Origin: Pseudomonadota bacterium
GTDB taxonomy: Bacteria; Pseudomonadota; Alphaproteobacteria; Sphingomonadales; Sphingomonadaceae
DNA: 36,864 nt
Reading direction: 5' to 3'
NCBI GenBank assembly: GCA_018240865.1
Contig: JAFEEY010000076.1
Span: 1 to 36,864, forward strand
Of the stretch, positions 22,408-29,476 are shown one piece after another. Both the position numbers and the translations under genes were made by a program. The stretch's first letter is position 1, and each line of letters begins with the position of its first letter. The notes under the pieces were generated by a model. The model worked only from the letters and a program-made list of their open reading frames with translations, ran no database searches and was not told where the DNA came from.

Positions 22408-23155
22408 AAGTGAGCCGCGGGATCGCGCGGACCGCAGCGACAATCGTGCGCCGCCGGCGCCACAGCGTGCCGATGGCGCCGAAGCCCAGAATCATCAGGG
22501 CCCAGCTCTGCGGTTCGGGCACGCCCGGGGGCGGGGGTGGGGGAGGAGGGCCGGGACCGCCGCCGCCAGGGCCGAATACGACGCCGCCACCGCCGCCGCC
22601 CCAGGGCGGCACGTACACAAAGCCGCAATTGCATAAAGGAGGCTGCTCGATCGGACCGGCCGGCAAGGCATTCAACGGCACGAAACCGGGAACAAGCGGC
22701 GTATCGGCAAAGGCGAGCGGGGTCGCAGCGGGCGGCGGCGTCAGGAAGGCGGGCAACCCTGTGGGCGGAGCGAGGAGCCGGGGCTTTGCCCGCGCGACCG
22801 GCCGCGATCGTGCCGCCGCGACGGGAGGATGCTTGATCTTAATGAGGTGCGCCGAACTGCGCGCGCCGGGCGAACGGCTGCGAATAAGATCGGCAGCGCT
22901 GCGCACCGCGGACCGCGCCGAGGCAATCAGAAGCTCCGTGCCATGCGCGGCGGCCCGGCCCGAAGCCAGCACCGCTTCGCCGACGGCCAGCTCAGGCGAG
23001 GTCACCGCGACTCCCGCCATGCCGGCCAACGTCATTGCCAGAAGGGGCGACCGGCGAAGGCGCGCGGCCGAGGTCGAACGCGCACGGCCGTTACGATCAA
23101 CTATAAAATCGACCTGCGGACGCCGGACCTGGCGCCGTTCCCCTGATTCGCGCAT
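22391..23155 (-). CDS. PEPxxWA-CTERM sorting-domain protein
   Basis: A 254-residue envelope protein. A basic N-terminus (RARSTSAARLRRSPL) precedes a hydrophobic export segment (LLAMTLAGMAGVAV). The middle is Ala/Pro-rich and low complexity, with one Cys pair (PPLCNCGFVYVPPWGG), and a Gly/Pro run leads into the sorting signal PEPQSWALMILGFGAIGTLW plus RRRR (213-236). This is the PEPxxWA variant recognised by the sphingomonad exosortase/archaeosortase system, which cuts after PEP. Unusually, 18 residues (TIVAAVRAIPRLTYAPLG) follow the arginine cluster, where the signal normally ends the protein. That tail overlaps the start of the L,D-transpeptidase gene. Exosortase itself is not in the window. 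Passenger function unknown. Confidence 0.83.
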   Translation of the reverse strand: MRESGERRQVRRPQVDFIVDRNGRARSTSAARLRRSPLLAMTLAGMAGVAVTSPELAVGEAVLASGRAAAHGTELLIASARSAVRSAADLIRSRSPGARSSAHLIKIKHPPVAAARSRPVARAKPRLLAPPTGLPAFLTPPPAATPLAFADTPLVPGFVPLNALPAGPIEQPPLCNCGFVYVPPWGGGGGGVVFGPGGGGPGPPPPPPPPGVPEPQSWALMILGFGAIGTLWRRRRTIVAAVRAIPRLTYAPLG

Positions 23156-23327
23156 GCAACCCGGTCTCCCGAACGGCCGCTGCGGATACGTTGCCCGCAG
23201 CTAGTCACGGAAGCGAAACACTTGAGCGGCGCGAAGTTTCCCCTCGCTGCCGCCGGCTCGATGGGCTGTGCCCATTCGGCACGTCTCATATCGTTCCACC
23301 ACCGTTTTGTTTAGTCCGTTCGTCGAC

Positions 23328-23364
23328 AAAAAAAGGCGGCTCCCCGCGTCGATAGGGAGCCGCC
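23328..23364 (-). terminator. Rho-independent terminator of the UrcA gene
   Basis: On the minus strand, a 10-bp perfect stem (GGCGGCTCCC / GGGAGCCGCC) with a 10-base loop is followed by seven T residues. It lies 16 bp past the UrcA-family stop codon. Confidence 0.88.
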
Positions 23365-23379
23365 ACAGGGGAGAGCGCT

Positions 23380-23697
23380 TTACTGGTTCGCGGCGATCTC
23401 GACAGTCTCCTTTTGCCGTGCAGCGACGGCCTGATCCCGCATCGCCGCGGCCGATGCAAACGCATCCCCCCGGCAGGCATCGAATCGTGCCCGTCCGCGC
23501 GCGTCCGCCGGAGAGGGCGTGCCGCAAAGCGCCGAGACGGTGTGCAGAATGCGCAGATCGAGCGCGTGCTGGCCTTTGGCCGTTGCGAGATCGAGGCCCG
23601 CGGTGCTGACCGCCGCGTGCTGGGCGGCTGGCTGGGCATAAGAAGGACTCGCAAAACAGGCCGCCGCGAGCGACACGGCGAAAAACAGGGTCTTCAT
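23380..23697 (-). CDS. UrcA family exported protein
   Basis: A 105-residue protein from the ATG at 23697, with a signal peptide (MKTLFFAVSLAAACFASPSY, cut after AYA/AQ). The mature chain fits the UrcA pattern: VSTAGLDLATAKGQHALDLR, ILHTVSALCGTPSP, then FDACRGDAF, with two cysteines likely forming a disulfide. UrcA proteins are small periplasmic proteins of unknown function, common in sphingomonads. A much longer frame in the same register runs upstream through the LysR and sigma genes, but that is antisense noise. The gene stands alone, with a strong terminator, and is divergent from the LysR regulator. Confidence 0.83.
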   Translation of the reverse strand: MKTLFFAVSLAAACFASPSYAQPAAQHAAVSTAGLDLATAKGQHALDLRILHTVSALCGTPSPADARGRARFDACRGDAFASAAAMRDQAVAARQKETVEIAANQ

Positions 23698-23823
23698 GGA
23701 CGGTCTCCATAATCCGGTAAAGGGAACCGTCGGCGCCAACGTGGGACGGGCTCTACAGCTTTTCGGACGCGGGGCGTGAGCAACGATGTTGCGCACTTGT
23801 TCTGCGGAAGTGCAGAATAAGCC

Positions 23824-24753
23824 ATGTTCGACTGGAACGACGCCCGTTTCTTCCTTGCCGTGGCCGAAAGCGGCAGCACGCTGGCGGCCGGCCGCGCGCT
23901 CCGTGTCAGCCAGACCACGGTCGCGCGGCGGATCACGGCGCTGGAGGAAGCGCTGGGTCTCGCCTTGTTCGACAAGCGTCGGGCCGGTTACGTGCTGACG
24001 CCGGCGGGGCATGCCCTGCTGACGGATGCGCGTGGCGTGCAGGCCTCCGCGCTCGCCTTGGCTGACAGCGCGGCAGCGCAAAAACGCGCGGCCGGCGGCA
24101 CAGTCCGGTTGACGGCGGAAGAAAGCTTCATCGTCTCCCTCCTGCCGCCGATGCTGCGCGAACTGCACGATCTCTACCCGGACATCATGATCGAGCTGGA
24201 TGCCAGCGAAGAGGTCCGCGACCTGGAAGCGGGCGCGGCGGACATCGCCATCCGCGTGACCAAGAAGCTTGAGGGCGCGGGCCTGGTGGGACGGCGGATC
24301 GGCGAGGATCTGTGGACCGTCTATTGCAGCCGCGCCTATGCCGAGACGCACGGCGTGCCGCGCAACCGGCGCGAGCTGGCCACTCATCCCCTGATCAGCG
24401 GCGGCGGCGGTCATGTCGGCGAATATTACGGGGCCTGGCTGCGTGAGAACGGGCTGGAGCGATCGGTCGCGATGCAGCACGGCACGGTCACGGGGCTGTT
24501 CTCGGCAGTGCGATCCGGCCTCGGCCTCGCCGCGCTGCCGTGCCTGGTCGCCGAGCTGGACGATGAGCTGGTGCGCTGCCTGCCGCCCGGTGTCGCCAGT
24601 GCCCGCGAGGTCTGGCTGCTGACGCATGAGCGGTTGCGCCACACGCCGCGCGTCCGTGCCGTGCTCGATTTTCTCGGCGAGCGGCTGCGCCGGCACGCCC
24701 GGCTGGTCGAGCAGAAGCTGGCCGATTGCCCCGCGGGCCTCGTCGCCGCCTGA
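23824..24753 (+). CDS. LysR family transcriptional regulator
   Basis: A 309-residue LysR-type regulator. The N-terminal winged helix covers residues 1-60 (FDWNDARFFLAVAESGSTLA, LRVSQTTVARRITALEEALG). The effector-binding domain starts near 92 (GTVRLTAEESFIVSLLPPML, LYPDIMIELDASEEVRDLEA, GAADIAIRVTKKLEGAGLVG). A later segment, HGTVTGLFSAVRSGLGLAAL, matches the second half of the periplasmic-binding-like fold. The D-W-N-D start and single-gene setting resemble the subgroup that regulates nearby enzymes or itself. Its target cannot be read from context: UrcA is divergent on the left, and the sigma-factor operon follows 66 bp downstream. Confidence 0.91.
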   Translation: MFDWNDARFFLAVAESGSTLAAGRALRVSQTTVARRITALEEALGLALFDKRRAGYVLTPAGHALLTDARGVQASALALADSAAAQKRAAGGTVRLTAEESFIVSLLPPMLRELHDLYPDIMIELDASEEVRDLEAGAADIAIRVTKKLEGAGLVGRRIGEDLWTVYCSRAYAETHGVPRNRRELATHPLISGGGGHVGEYYGAWLRENGLERSVAMQHGTVTGLFSAVRSGLGLAALPCLVAELDDELVRCLPPGVASAREVWLLTHERLRHTPRVRAVLDFLGERLRRHARLVEQKLADCPAGLVAA

Positions 24754-24819
24754 GACTACGATATTGCGTCCGCGCAAGGCTGGGCTAGGGTCGCCCCGCG
24801 AATCGGGGAATGGCGCGGA

Positions 24820-25389
24820 ATGGAGCTTGCGGGCGGAACGGCGGAGGAAGCGCGGGCGGCGCTCGCGCGCGCCCTTGCCGCCGTCGCGGCCGGCGACCGC
24901 CGCGCCTTCCACGCCGTCTATCAGCGCACTTCGGCGAAACTTTATGGCATCTGCTGCCGTATCTTGGGAGAGGGCCGGGATGCGGAGGATGCGTTGCAGG
25001 ACGCTTATGTGAATGTGTGGCGAAGGGCGGGGCGCTTCGATGCGTCGCGCGCGAGCCCGATCACATGGCTGGCCGCGATCGCCCGCAATGCTGCTATCGA
25101 CCGGCTGCGTGCGCGCGGCACCCGCACATATGCACCGATCGAAGAGGCGCACGAACTGGCTGATCAGACGCCGCGCGCCGACGCCTTGCTGGAAAGTGCG
25201 GACGAAGCGCAAAGGCTGCACGGCTGCCTGGGCGAACTGTCGGCACGCGATGCGGCCTTGATCCGTACTGCCTTTCTGGAAGGCGCGAGCTATCCGGAAC
25301 TGGCGGAACGCGCGAACGAACCGCTGGGCACCATCAAGAGCCGCATCCGCCGCGCGCTGATCAAGCTGAAGGACTGCCTGTGCCGCTGA
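24820..25389 (+). CDS. ECF RNA polymerase sigma factor (SigK/RpoE-like)
   Basis: A 189-residue group IV sigma factor. Region 2 lies at about 28-100: FHAVYQRTSAKLYGICCRIL, DAEDALQDAYVNVWRRAGRF and SPITWLAAIARNAAIDRLRA. Region 4 lies at about 130-187: LSARDAALIRTAFLEGASYP and NEPLGTIKSRIRRALIKLKD. The YPELAE helix-turn-helix and the RRALIKL ending are typical of the group paired with RskA-type anti-sigma factors. The anti-sigma gene starts inside its last codons (10-bp overlap from GTG 25380), the usual coupling for such pairs. It is likely held at the membrane until a signal triggers release; the adjacent fasciclin gene is the best candidate target. Confidence 0.91.
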   Translation: MELAGGTAEEARAALARALAAVAAGDRRAFHAVYQRTSAKLYGICCRILGEGRDAEDALQDAYVNVWRRAGRFDASRASPITWLAAIARNAAIDRLRARGTRTYAPIEEAHELADQTPRADALLESADEAQRLHGCLGELSARDAALIRTAFLEGASYPELAERANEPLGTIKSRIRRALIKLKDCLCR

Positions 25390-26051
25390 ACGACGACGAC
25401 GAGATCCTCGCCGCCGAGCATGCGCTGGGGCTGGCCGACGCCGGCGCGCGTGCCGGGAGCGACGCGGAATTCGCCGCCGCCGTCGAGACGTGGCGCGAGC
25501 GCCTTTCGCTATGGCTGGGCGGCGATTGCGCCGCGCCGCCGGAGCTGTGGGGCCGGATCGAGCGGGCGCTGCCCGCCAATGACGATCCTGCGCGGCCTTG
25601 GCGGTTCGCGACTGTCGCGGCCAGCGCCGTGGCAGCGGCGCTGCTGAGCGTGGTCGTGCTGCGTCCGGGCGGCGAATCACCGGCGCCCGCGCCGCAGGTC
25701 GCGGCGGCGCAGCCCGCATATATGATGGTCGCCTCGCTGACCCCCAAGGATGGGGCCGGCGTGGTGACCGTCAGCTACGACGCGCGCGACGGGCGGATGC
25801 TGGTCACGCCGGTCGGCATGGACGCGGGCGGCAAGACGCCTGAGCTCTGGGTGATTCCCGCCGACGGCAAACCGCGATCGCTGGGCGTGATCCCGGACAA
25901 GGCGGCGGCCATGATGCTGCTGGCCGAAGAACGGCAGGCGATGATGGCGGGCGGTGTCACTCTCGCCGTCTCGCTGGAGCCGGAAGGCGGTTCGCCAACG
26001 GGGCAGCCGACCGGCCCGGTGGTCATGACGGGCACGATGTCGCGCGTCTGA
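25380..26051 (+). CDS. RskA-like membrane anti-sigma factor
   Basis: A 223-residue protein starting at GTG 25380 inside the sigma gene. The N-terminal cytosolic part (NDDDEILAAEHALGLADAGA, FAAAVETWRERLSLWLG) is the helical sigma-binding domain of this family, without a zinc HxxxCxxC. One membrane helix lies at 77-94 (FATVAASAVAAALLSVVV). The C-terminal periplasmic RskA domain includes MMVASLTPKDGAGVVTVSYD, ELWVIPADGKPRSLGVIPDK and GVTLAVSLEPEGGSPTGQPT. It should bind the ECF sigma factor at the inner membrane and release it on proteolysis. It is followed by the fasciclin gene 84 bp downstream. Confidence 0.88.
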   Translation: MPLNDDDEILAAEHALGLADAGARAGSDAEFAAAVETWRERLSLWLGGDCAAPPELWGRIERALPANDDPARPWRFATVAASAVAAALLSVVVLRPGGESPAPAPQVAAAQPAYMMVASLTPKDGAGVVTVSYDARDGRMLVTPVGMDAGGKTPELWVIPADGKPRSLGVIPDKAAAMMLLAEERQAMMAGGVTLAVSLEPEGGSPTGQPTGPVVMTGTMSRV

Positions 26052-26053
26052 GT

Positions 26054-26080
26054 GCATCCGCCGGAACAGTCGCTCCGTAA
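26054..26080 (+). promoter_or_regulatory. Possible ECF (SigK-like) promoter of the fasciclin gene
   Basis: GCATCC (26054-26059) and CCGTAA (26075-26080), 15 bases apart, lie 56 bp before the fasciclin ATG. Mycobacterial SigK promoters are described as CCATCC and CCGAAT boxes about 17 bases apart. The likeness is partial and the spacing is short, so this is a guess; no matching pair was found upstream of the sigma gene. Confidence 0.25.
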
Positions 26081-26135
26081 CTTCGGGCAGCGGCGGCTTG
26101 CTGACCGCCGCGCAAAGCCTGGAGGAACGACACCC

Positions 26136-26690
26136 ATGAAAACCGCTTTCAAGGCCGCGGCCGCGGCCCTTTCGCTTGCTTTCGTCGCGACCGGCGCGAT
26201 CGCCGCCGAAAAGACCGTGATGGTCGGCGGCGCGGCCATGTATCCGTCGAAGACGATCGTCGACAATGCTGTGAACTCGAAGGATCACACGACCCTGGTC
26301 GCAGCGGTGCAGGCGGCCGGGCTGGTCGATACGCTGAAAAGCCCGGGACCGTTCACTGTGTTCGCGCCCACCAACGCCGCTTTCAACAAGCTTCCGGCCG
26401 GCACCGTCGACAATCTCGTCAAGCCCGAGAACAAGGGCACGCTGACCACGATCCTGACCTATCACGTGGTGCCTGGCCGCCTGACCGCCAAGGATCTCGC
26501 GGCAAAGATCAAGGCGGGCGGCGGCAAGGCCGAGCTCACCACCGTACAGGGCGAAAAGCTCTGGGCGTCGATGATGGGCAACACGCTGATGCTGACCGAC
26601 GCCAAGGGCGGCACGAGCCACGTCACCATCAAGGACGTGCTGCAATCGAACGGCGTGATCCACGTCGTCGACACGGTGCTGATGCCTTAA
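26136..26690 (+). CDS. Exported fasciclin-domain protein
   Basis: A 184-residue protein from the ATG at 26136 (GGAGG upstream) with a signal peptide (MKTAFKAAAAALSLAFVATG, cut after IAA). The mature chain is one fasciclin (FAS1) domain: TIVDNAVNSKDHTTLVAAVQ, the H1 motif GPFTVFAPTNAAFNKLPAGT, TILTYHVVPGRLTAKDLAAK, and the H2-like ending ATIKDV-type TIKDVLQSNGVIHVVDTVLM. FAS1 domains mediate adhesion or protein interaction in the envelope. It sits directly behind the sigma/anti-sigma pair, as the SigK-RskA regulon genes mpt70/mpt83 do in mycobacteria. A palindromic element starts 3 bp after its stop codon. Confidence 0.92.
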   Translation: MKTAFKAAAAALSLAFVATGAIAAEKTVMVGGAAMYPSKTIVDNAVNSKDHTTLVAAVQAAGLVDTLKSPGPFTVFAPTNAAFNKLPAGTVDNLVKPENKGTLTTILTYHVVPGRLTAKDLAAKIKAGGGKAELTTVQGEKLWASMMGNTLMLTDAKGGTSHVTIKDVLQSNGVIHVVDTVLMP

Positions 26691-26693
26691 CGT

Positions 26694-26835
26694 CCCCCTC
26701 TCCCCGGCGGGGAGAGGGCGACTCGCGTGAGCGAGCGGGGTGAGGGGGTAAGGCGCCGGGATTTATTCTTGGGCCGCCACTCCCCTCACCCGGTCGGCTC
26801 CGCCGACTCGACCTCTCCCTATGGGAGAGGTGAGG
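26694..26835. repeat. Long palindromic element, CCTCTCCC class
   Basis: The outer hairpins CCTCTCCCCGGCGGGGAGAG (from 26697) and CCTCTCCCTATGGGAGAGG (about 26812-26830), plus inner GGGGTGAGGGG / CCCCTCACCC arms, make an imperfect palindrome of about 140 bp. It lies between the convergent fasciclin and glycerophosphodiesterase genes and contains the stop codon of the latter at 26819-26821. A two-way terminator role is plausible. Confidence 0.82.
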
Positions 26836-27841
26836 AAAGAGCCTCCACCGCCGCGCCCGGGAAATCGGTGAAGAGGCCGTCGATGCCTTGTCTCGCGAAC
26901 ATGCGGACTTCTTCCCCCGCTTTACCGTGCGCGCGGGGATCGGCGCCGTCGCGGAGCTCGGCGGGCAGGAAGACATTCTCCGCGCGGAAGGTCCAGACGA
27001 TGACTTTCAGGCCCGCCGCGTGGGCGTCGGCGACCAGGCTGGTGGGTGGCAGCAAGTGCCCCTCGCCGTCGCGCGGAAAGATCAGCGCCTTGGCCGGGCC
27101 GATGCCGTCGGCATAGGCGGCGATCGCCTTCAACCCCGCAGGCGTGATCATCGCCGCGTAGCTCTTTGCGCCGCCATCGGCGGGCGCGCCTTTCTCTTCC
27201 AGCAATTGCACCAGCTTCAGTTTCGTGGCCTGGCGCAACACCTTGAGGTTTTGGACCTCGAAGCTTTCGATCCAGATCGGGTCTTCGGCGCGGGTCCAGC
27301 CGTGGCGGGCGAAGGTCTCGACCAATTTCGCCTCCAGCGGCAGGCCGATCGAAGCGAAATAGCTGCTGTGCTTGATCTCGGCGACGACCCCTTTGCCGCG
27401 CGACTTCGCGAGCGCGATCAGCTCGTCGAGCGTCACGATCCGCTCGTCCGCATAGGCAGCGTTCGCGGGACGCAGCTGAGGCAGCCGCTCGCGGGCGCGG
27501 AGCGTTTTCAGCTCGGCGAGGGTGAAATTCTCGGTGAACCAGCCGGTCAGCGTCTGGCCGTCGATGGTTTTGGTGGTGCGGCGGTTCGCGAACTCAGGGT
27601 GTTCTGCGACGTCGGTGGTGCCGGATATCTCATTCTCATGGCGGGCGACGAGTTGATGATCCTTGGTCGGCACCACGTCCGGCTCGATGAAATCCGCGCC
27701 CTGGTCGAAGGCGAGCGTGTAGGCAGCGATCGTATGTTCGGGCCGCTCCCCCGACGCGCCGCGATGGCCGATGACGAACGGGCGGGCAGCGGCGGAAGTC
27801 GCGAGGCTCATGGCGAGCAGGATGGCGAGGATCAGTTTCAT
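26819..27841 (-). CDS. glpQ: Periplasmic glycerophosphodiester phosphodiesterase
   Basis: A 340-residue protein from the ATG at 27841 with a signal peptide (MKLILAILLAMSLATSAAAR). The GDPD TIM-barrel motifs are complete: VIGHRGASGERPEHTIAAYT (catalytic His/Arg), GADFIEPDVVPTKDHQLVAR (metal-binding Glu and Asp), RHENEISGTTDVAE, ERIVTLDELIALAKSRGKGV and VVAEIKHSSYF. The C-terminus includes VIVWTFRAENVFL and GIDGLFTDFPGAAVEAL. It hydrolyses glycerophosphodiesters to glycerol-3-phosphate and an alcohol in the periplasm. Its stop codon and last few residues (SSPLP) are encoded by the downstream palindromic element, so the C-terminus was probably altered by that insertion. Another repeat lies just 5' of the gene. 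Confidence 0.92.
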   Translation of the reverse strand: MKLILAILLAMSLATSAAARPFVIGHRGASGERPEHTIAAYTLAFDQGADFIEPDVVPTKDHQLVARHENEISGTTDVAEHPEFANRRTTKTIDGQTLTGWFTENFTLAELKTLRARERLPQLRPANAAYADERIVTLDELIALAKSRGKGVVAEIKHSSYFASIGLPLEAKLVETFARHGWTRAEDPIWIESFEVQNLKVLRQATKLKLVQLLEEKGAPADGGAKSYAAMITPAGLKAIAAYADGIGPAKALIFPRDGEGHLLPPTSLVADAHAAGLKVIVWTFRAENVFLPAELRDGADPRAHGKAGEEVRMFARQGIDGLFTDFPGAAVEALSSPLP

Positions 27842-27857
27842 GAGCAACCTTACCCTT

Positions 27858-27997
27858 CGTCATTCCCGCGAAAGCGGGAACCCAGCTTCTTCTTTGTGTC
27901 TTCGTGCCCTTGTGTGAGTCCCGCTTAATCTCACACGAAGACACAAAGGCGCGAAGAGGAAGAAGAAGCTGGATCCCGGATCAAGTCCGGGATGACG
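27858..27997. repeat. Long palindromic element, octamer-arm class with mixed ends
   Basis: The left end is CGTCATTCCCGCGAAAGCGG (27858) and the right end is CCCGGATCAAGTCCGGGATG plus ACG (to 27997); both end in the same CGTCAT/ATGACG terminus but have different inner palindromes. The inner arms contain octamers CACGAAGA, CACAAAGG, CGCGAAGA (27934-27957) with inverted TCTTTGTG/TCTTCGTG copies near 27890-27910. It lies in the divergent gap between the phosphodiesterase and GT4 genes. Confidence 0.85.
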
Positions 27998-28021
27998 AAA
28001 AGGGGCGCGAAGAGAAGAGCG

Positions 28022-28047
28022 GGATGCCGGATCAAGTCCGGCATGAC
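28022..28047. repeat. Short CCGGATCAAGTCCGG palindrome
   Basis: TGCCGGATCAAGTCCGGCA (28025-28043) followed by TGACG is a single-hairpin relative of the right end of the adjoining element. It sits in the leader region of the GT4 gene, about 45 bp before its ATG. Confidence 0.8.
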
Positions 28048-28090
28048 GGGGTTGTGGAATTTTGGATGGCACCCGGCTAACACGCCGCCG

Positions 28091-29272
28091 ATGCAAGCCA
28101 GCGACCTTCGCATCGCGCTGTTCAGCGGAAACTACAACTACGTCCGCGACGGCGCCAATCAGGCCCTCAATCGGCTGGTCGGCTATCTGTTGCGGCAGGG
28201 CGCGCAGGTGCGCGTCTATTCGCCGACCACCGACACGCCCGCTTTCCCGCCCGCGGGCGAGCTGATCTCCGCGCCGTCCTTCGCCTTTCCCGGCCGCCCG
28301 GAATATCGTTTCTCGACCGGATTGCCGGGCCGGCTGAAGCATGACCTGGAGGATTTCCGGCCGAACCTGTTCCACATCGCGGCCCCCGACGTGCTGGGTC
28401 ATCGCGCTGCGACCTTCGCTCGCAAGCATGGCCTTCCGATCGTCGCATCGGTCCACACGCGCTTCGAGACCTATCCGCGCTACTACGGTCTGGCTTTCCT
28501 CGAGCCGGTGATCGAGGCGATCCTGCGCCGCTTCTACCGGCGCTGCGACGCGATCGTGGCGCCGTCCGACTCAATGGCACAGCTGCTGCGCGAGCAGCGG
28601 ATGAGCTATGATGTCGGCATCTGGACGCGCGGCGTCGACCGGGAGATTTTCCACCCCGGCCAGCGCGATCTCGGCTGGCGGCGGAGCCTCGGCATCGGCG
28701 ACGAAGAGGTCGTGATCGGCTTTCTCGGCCGGCTGGTGATGGAAAAAGGCCTCGATGTGTTTTCGGACACGATCGACAAGCTGGAGCAGATGGGCATCCG
28801 GCACCGCGTGCTTGTCGTCGGCCACGGCCCGGCGCGCGACTGGTTCGAGCGGCGCCTGCCCCAGGCGGTGTTCACCGGCGCGCAGAGCGGCGGCGATCTG
28901 GGCCGGGCGGTCGCCAGCATGGATATGTTGTTCAACCCGAGCGTCACCGAGACGTTCGGCAATGTGACGCTGGAAGCGATGGCCTGCGCCGTGCCCGTCG
29001 TCGCGGCGATCGCGACGGGCAGCGAGAGCCTGGTGAAGGACGGCGTCACCGGGCGGCTGGTGCGGCCGGGCTGGATCGACGGCTTCGCCGACGCGCTTGC
29101 CGCCTATTGCACCGACGCCGCCCTGCGCAGCGCAGCGGGGCAGGCGGGGGAGAGAGCGGCGGAACGGTTCGGCTGGGACCGGGTCAACCAGGCGCTGGTC
29201 GACACCTATCTCCGCATCCTCCGCCAGCGCGCGGCGGGCGGCTCCATACCGATGATGGGGCCGGTGCCGTAA
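28091..29272 (+). CDS. GT4 family glycosyltransferase (second copy)
   Basis: A 393-residue GT-B enzyme from the ATG at 28091; upstream codons in frame would read the repeat. The N-terminal domain begins RIALFSGNYNYVRDGANQAL and holds FHIAAPDVLGHRAATFARKH and VHTRFETYPRYYGL. The donor domain shows FLGRLVMEKGLDVFSDTI, VLVVGHGPARDWFE, and the nucleotide-sugar motif NPSVTETFGNVTLEAMAC. It belongs to the same broad mannosyl/glycolipid GT4 group as the enzyme at 8493-9512, though the two differ clearly. Acceptor and product are unknown; a cell-envelope glycolipid is a reasonable guess. It is flanked on both sides by palindromic elements. Confidence 0.87.
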   Translation: MQASDLRIALFSGNYNYVRDGANQALNRLVGYLLRQGAQVRVYSPTTDTPAFPPAGELISAPSFAFPGRPEYRFSTGLPGRLKHDLEDFRPNLFHIAAPDVLGHRAATFARKHGLPIVASVHTRFETYPRYYGLAFLEPVIEAILRRFYRRCDAIVAPSDSMAQLLREQRMSYDVGIWTRGVDREIFHPGQRDLGWRRSLGIGDEEVVIGFLGRLVMEKGLDVFSDTIDKLEQMGIRHRVLVVGHGPARDWFERRLPQAVFTGAQSGGDLGRAVASMDMLFNPSVTETFGNVTLEAMACAVPVVAAIATGSESLVKDGVTGRLVRPGWIDGFADALAAYCTDAALRSAAGQAGERAAERFGWDRVNQALVDTYLRILRQRAAGGSIPMMGPVP

Positions 29273-29284
29273 GGAAGGGATTAT

Positions 29285-29424
29285 TTCGCGCGAAGACGCG
29301 AAGACGCGAAGGGTTCGGAGCTGGGGACACGGGCGCGCCCTTTCGGCGAAGCCAATTTCTTGTTCGGCTTCGCCGGAAATTCCGGGACGCTCGGTATCTT
29401 TGCGTCTTTGCGTCTTCGCGCGAA
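29285..29424. repeat. Long palindromic element with CGCGAAGA octamers
   Basis: The 27-bp arms at 29285-29311 and 29398-29424 match at 25 of 27 positions when inverted. The left arm is TTCG plus three tandem octamers (CGCGAAGA, CGCGAAGA, CGCGAAGG; 29289-29312). A nested hairpin (GGCGAAGCC / GGCTTCGCC) lies near the centre at about 29345-29380. It fills the GT4-to-ileS gap. Its octamers are a C/G-variant of those at 792-823 and 27934-27957. Confidence 0.87.
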
Positions 29425-29476
29425 CCAATCGGGCCGGGGTGACGAGCGCCGAAGCGCGCGCTAAGGGCCGCTCCCT

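Noticed and set aside
23698-25719. Minus-strand extension of the UrcA frame to 779 codons
   Set aside because: The upstream part is antisense to the LysR, sigma and anti-sigma genes and shows Arg/Ala-rich composition. The signal peptide at 23697 and the family match mark the true start.
29285-29424. Considered CRISPR array because of tandem CGCGAAGA units
   Set aside because: Units are only 8 bp, directly abutting, without spacers, and they are mirrored in an inverted arm; no cas genes are present.
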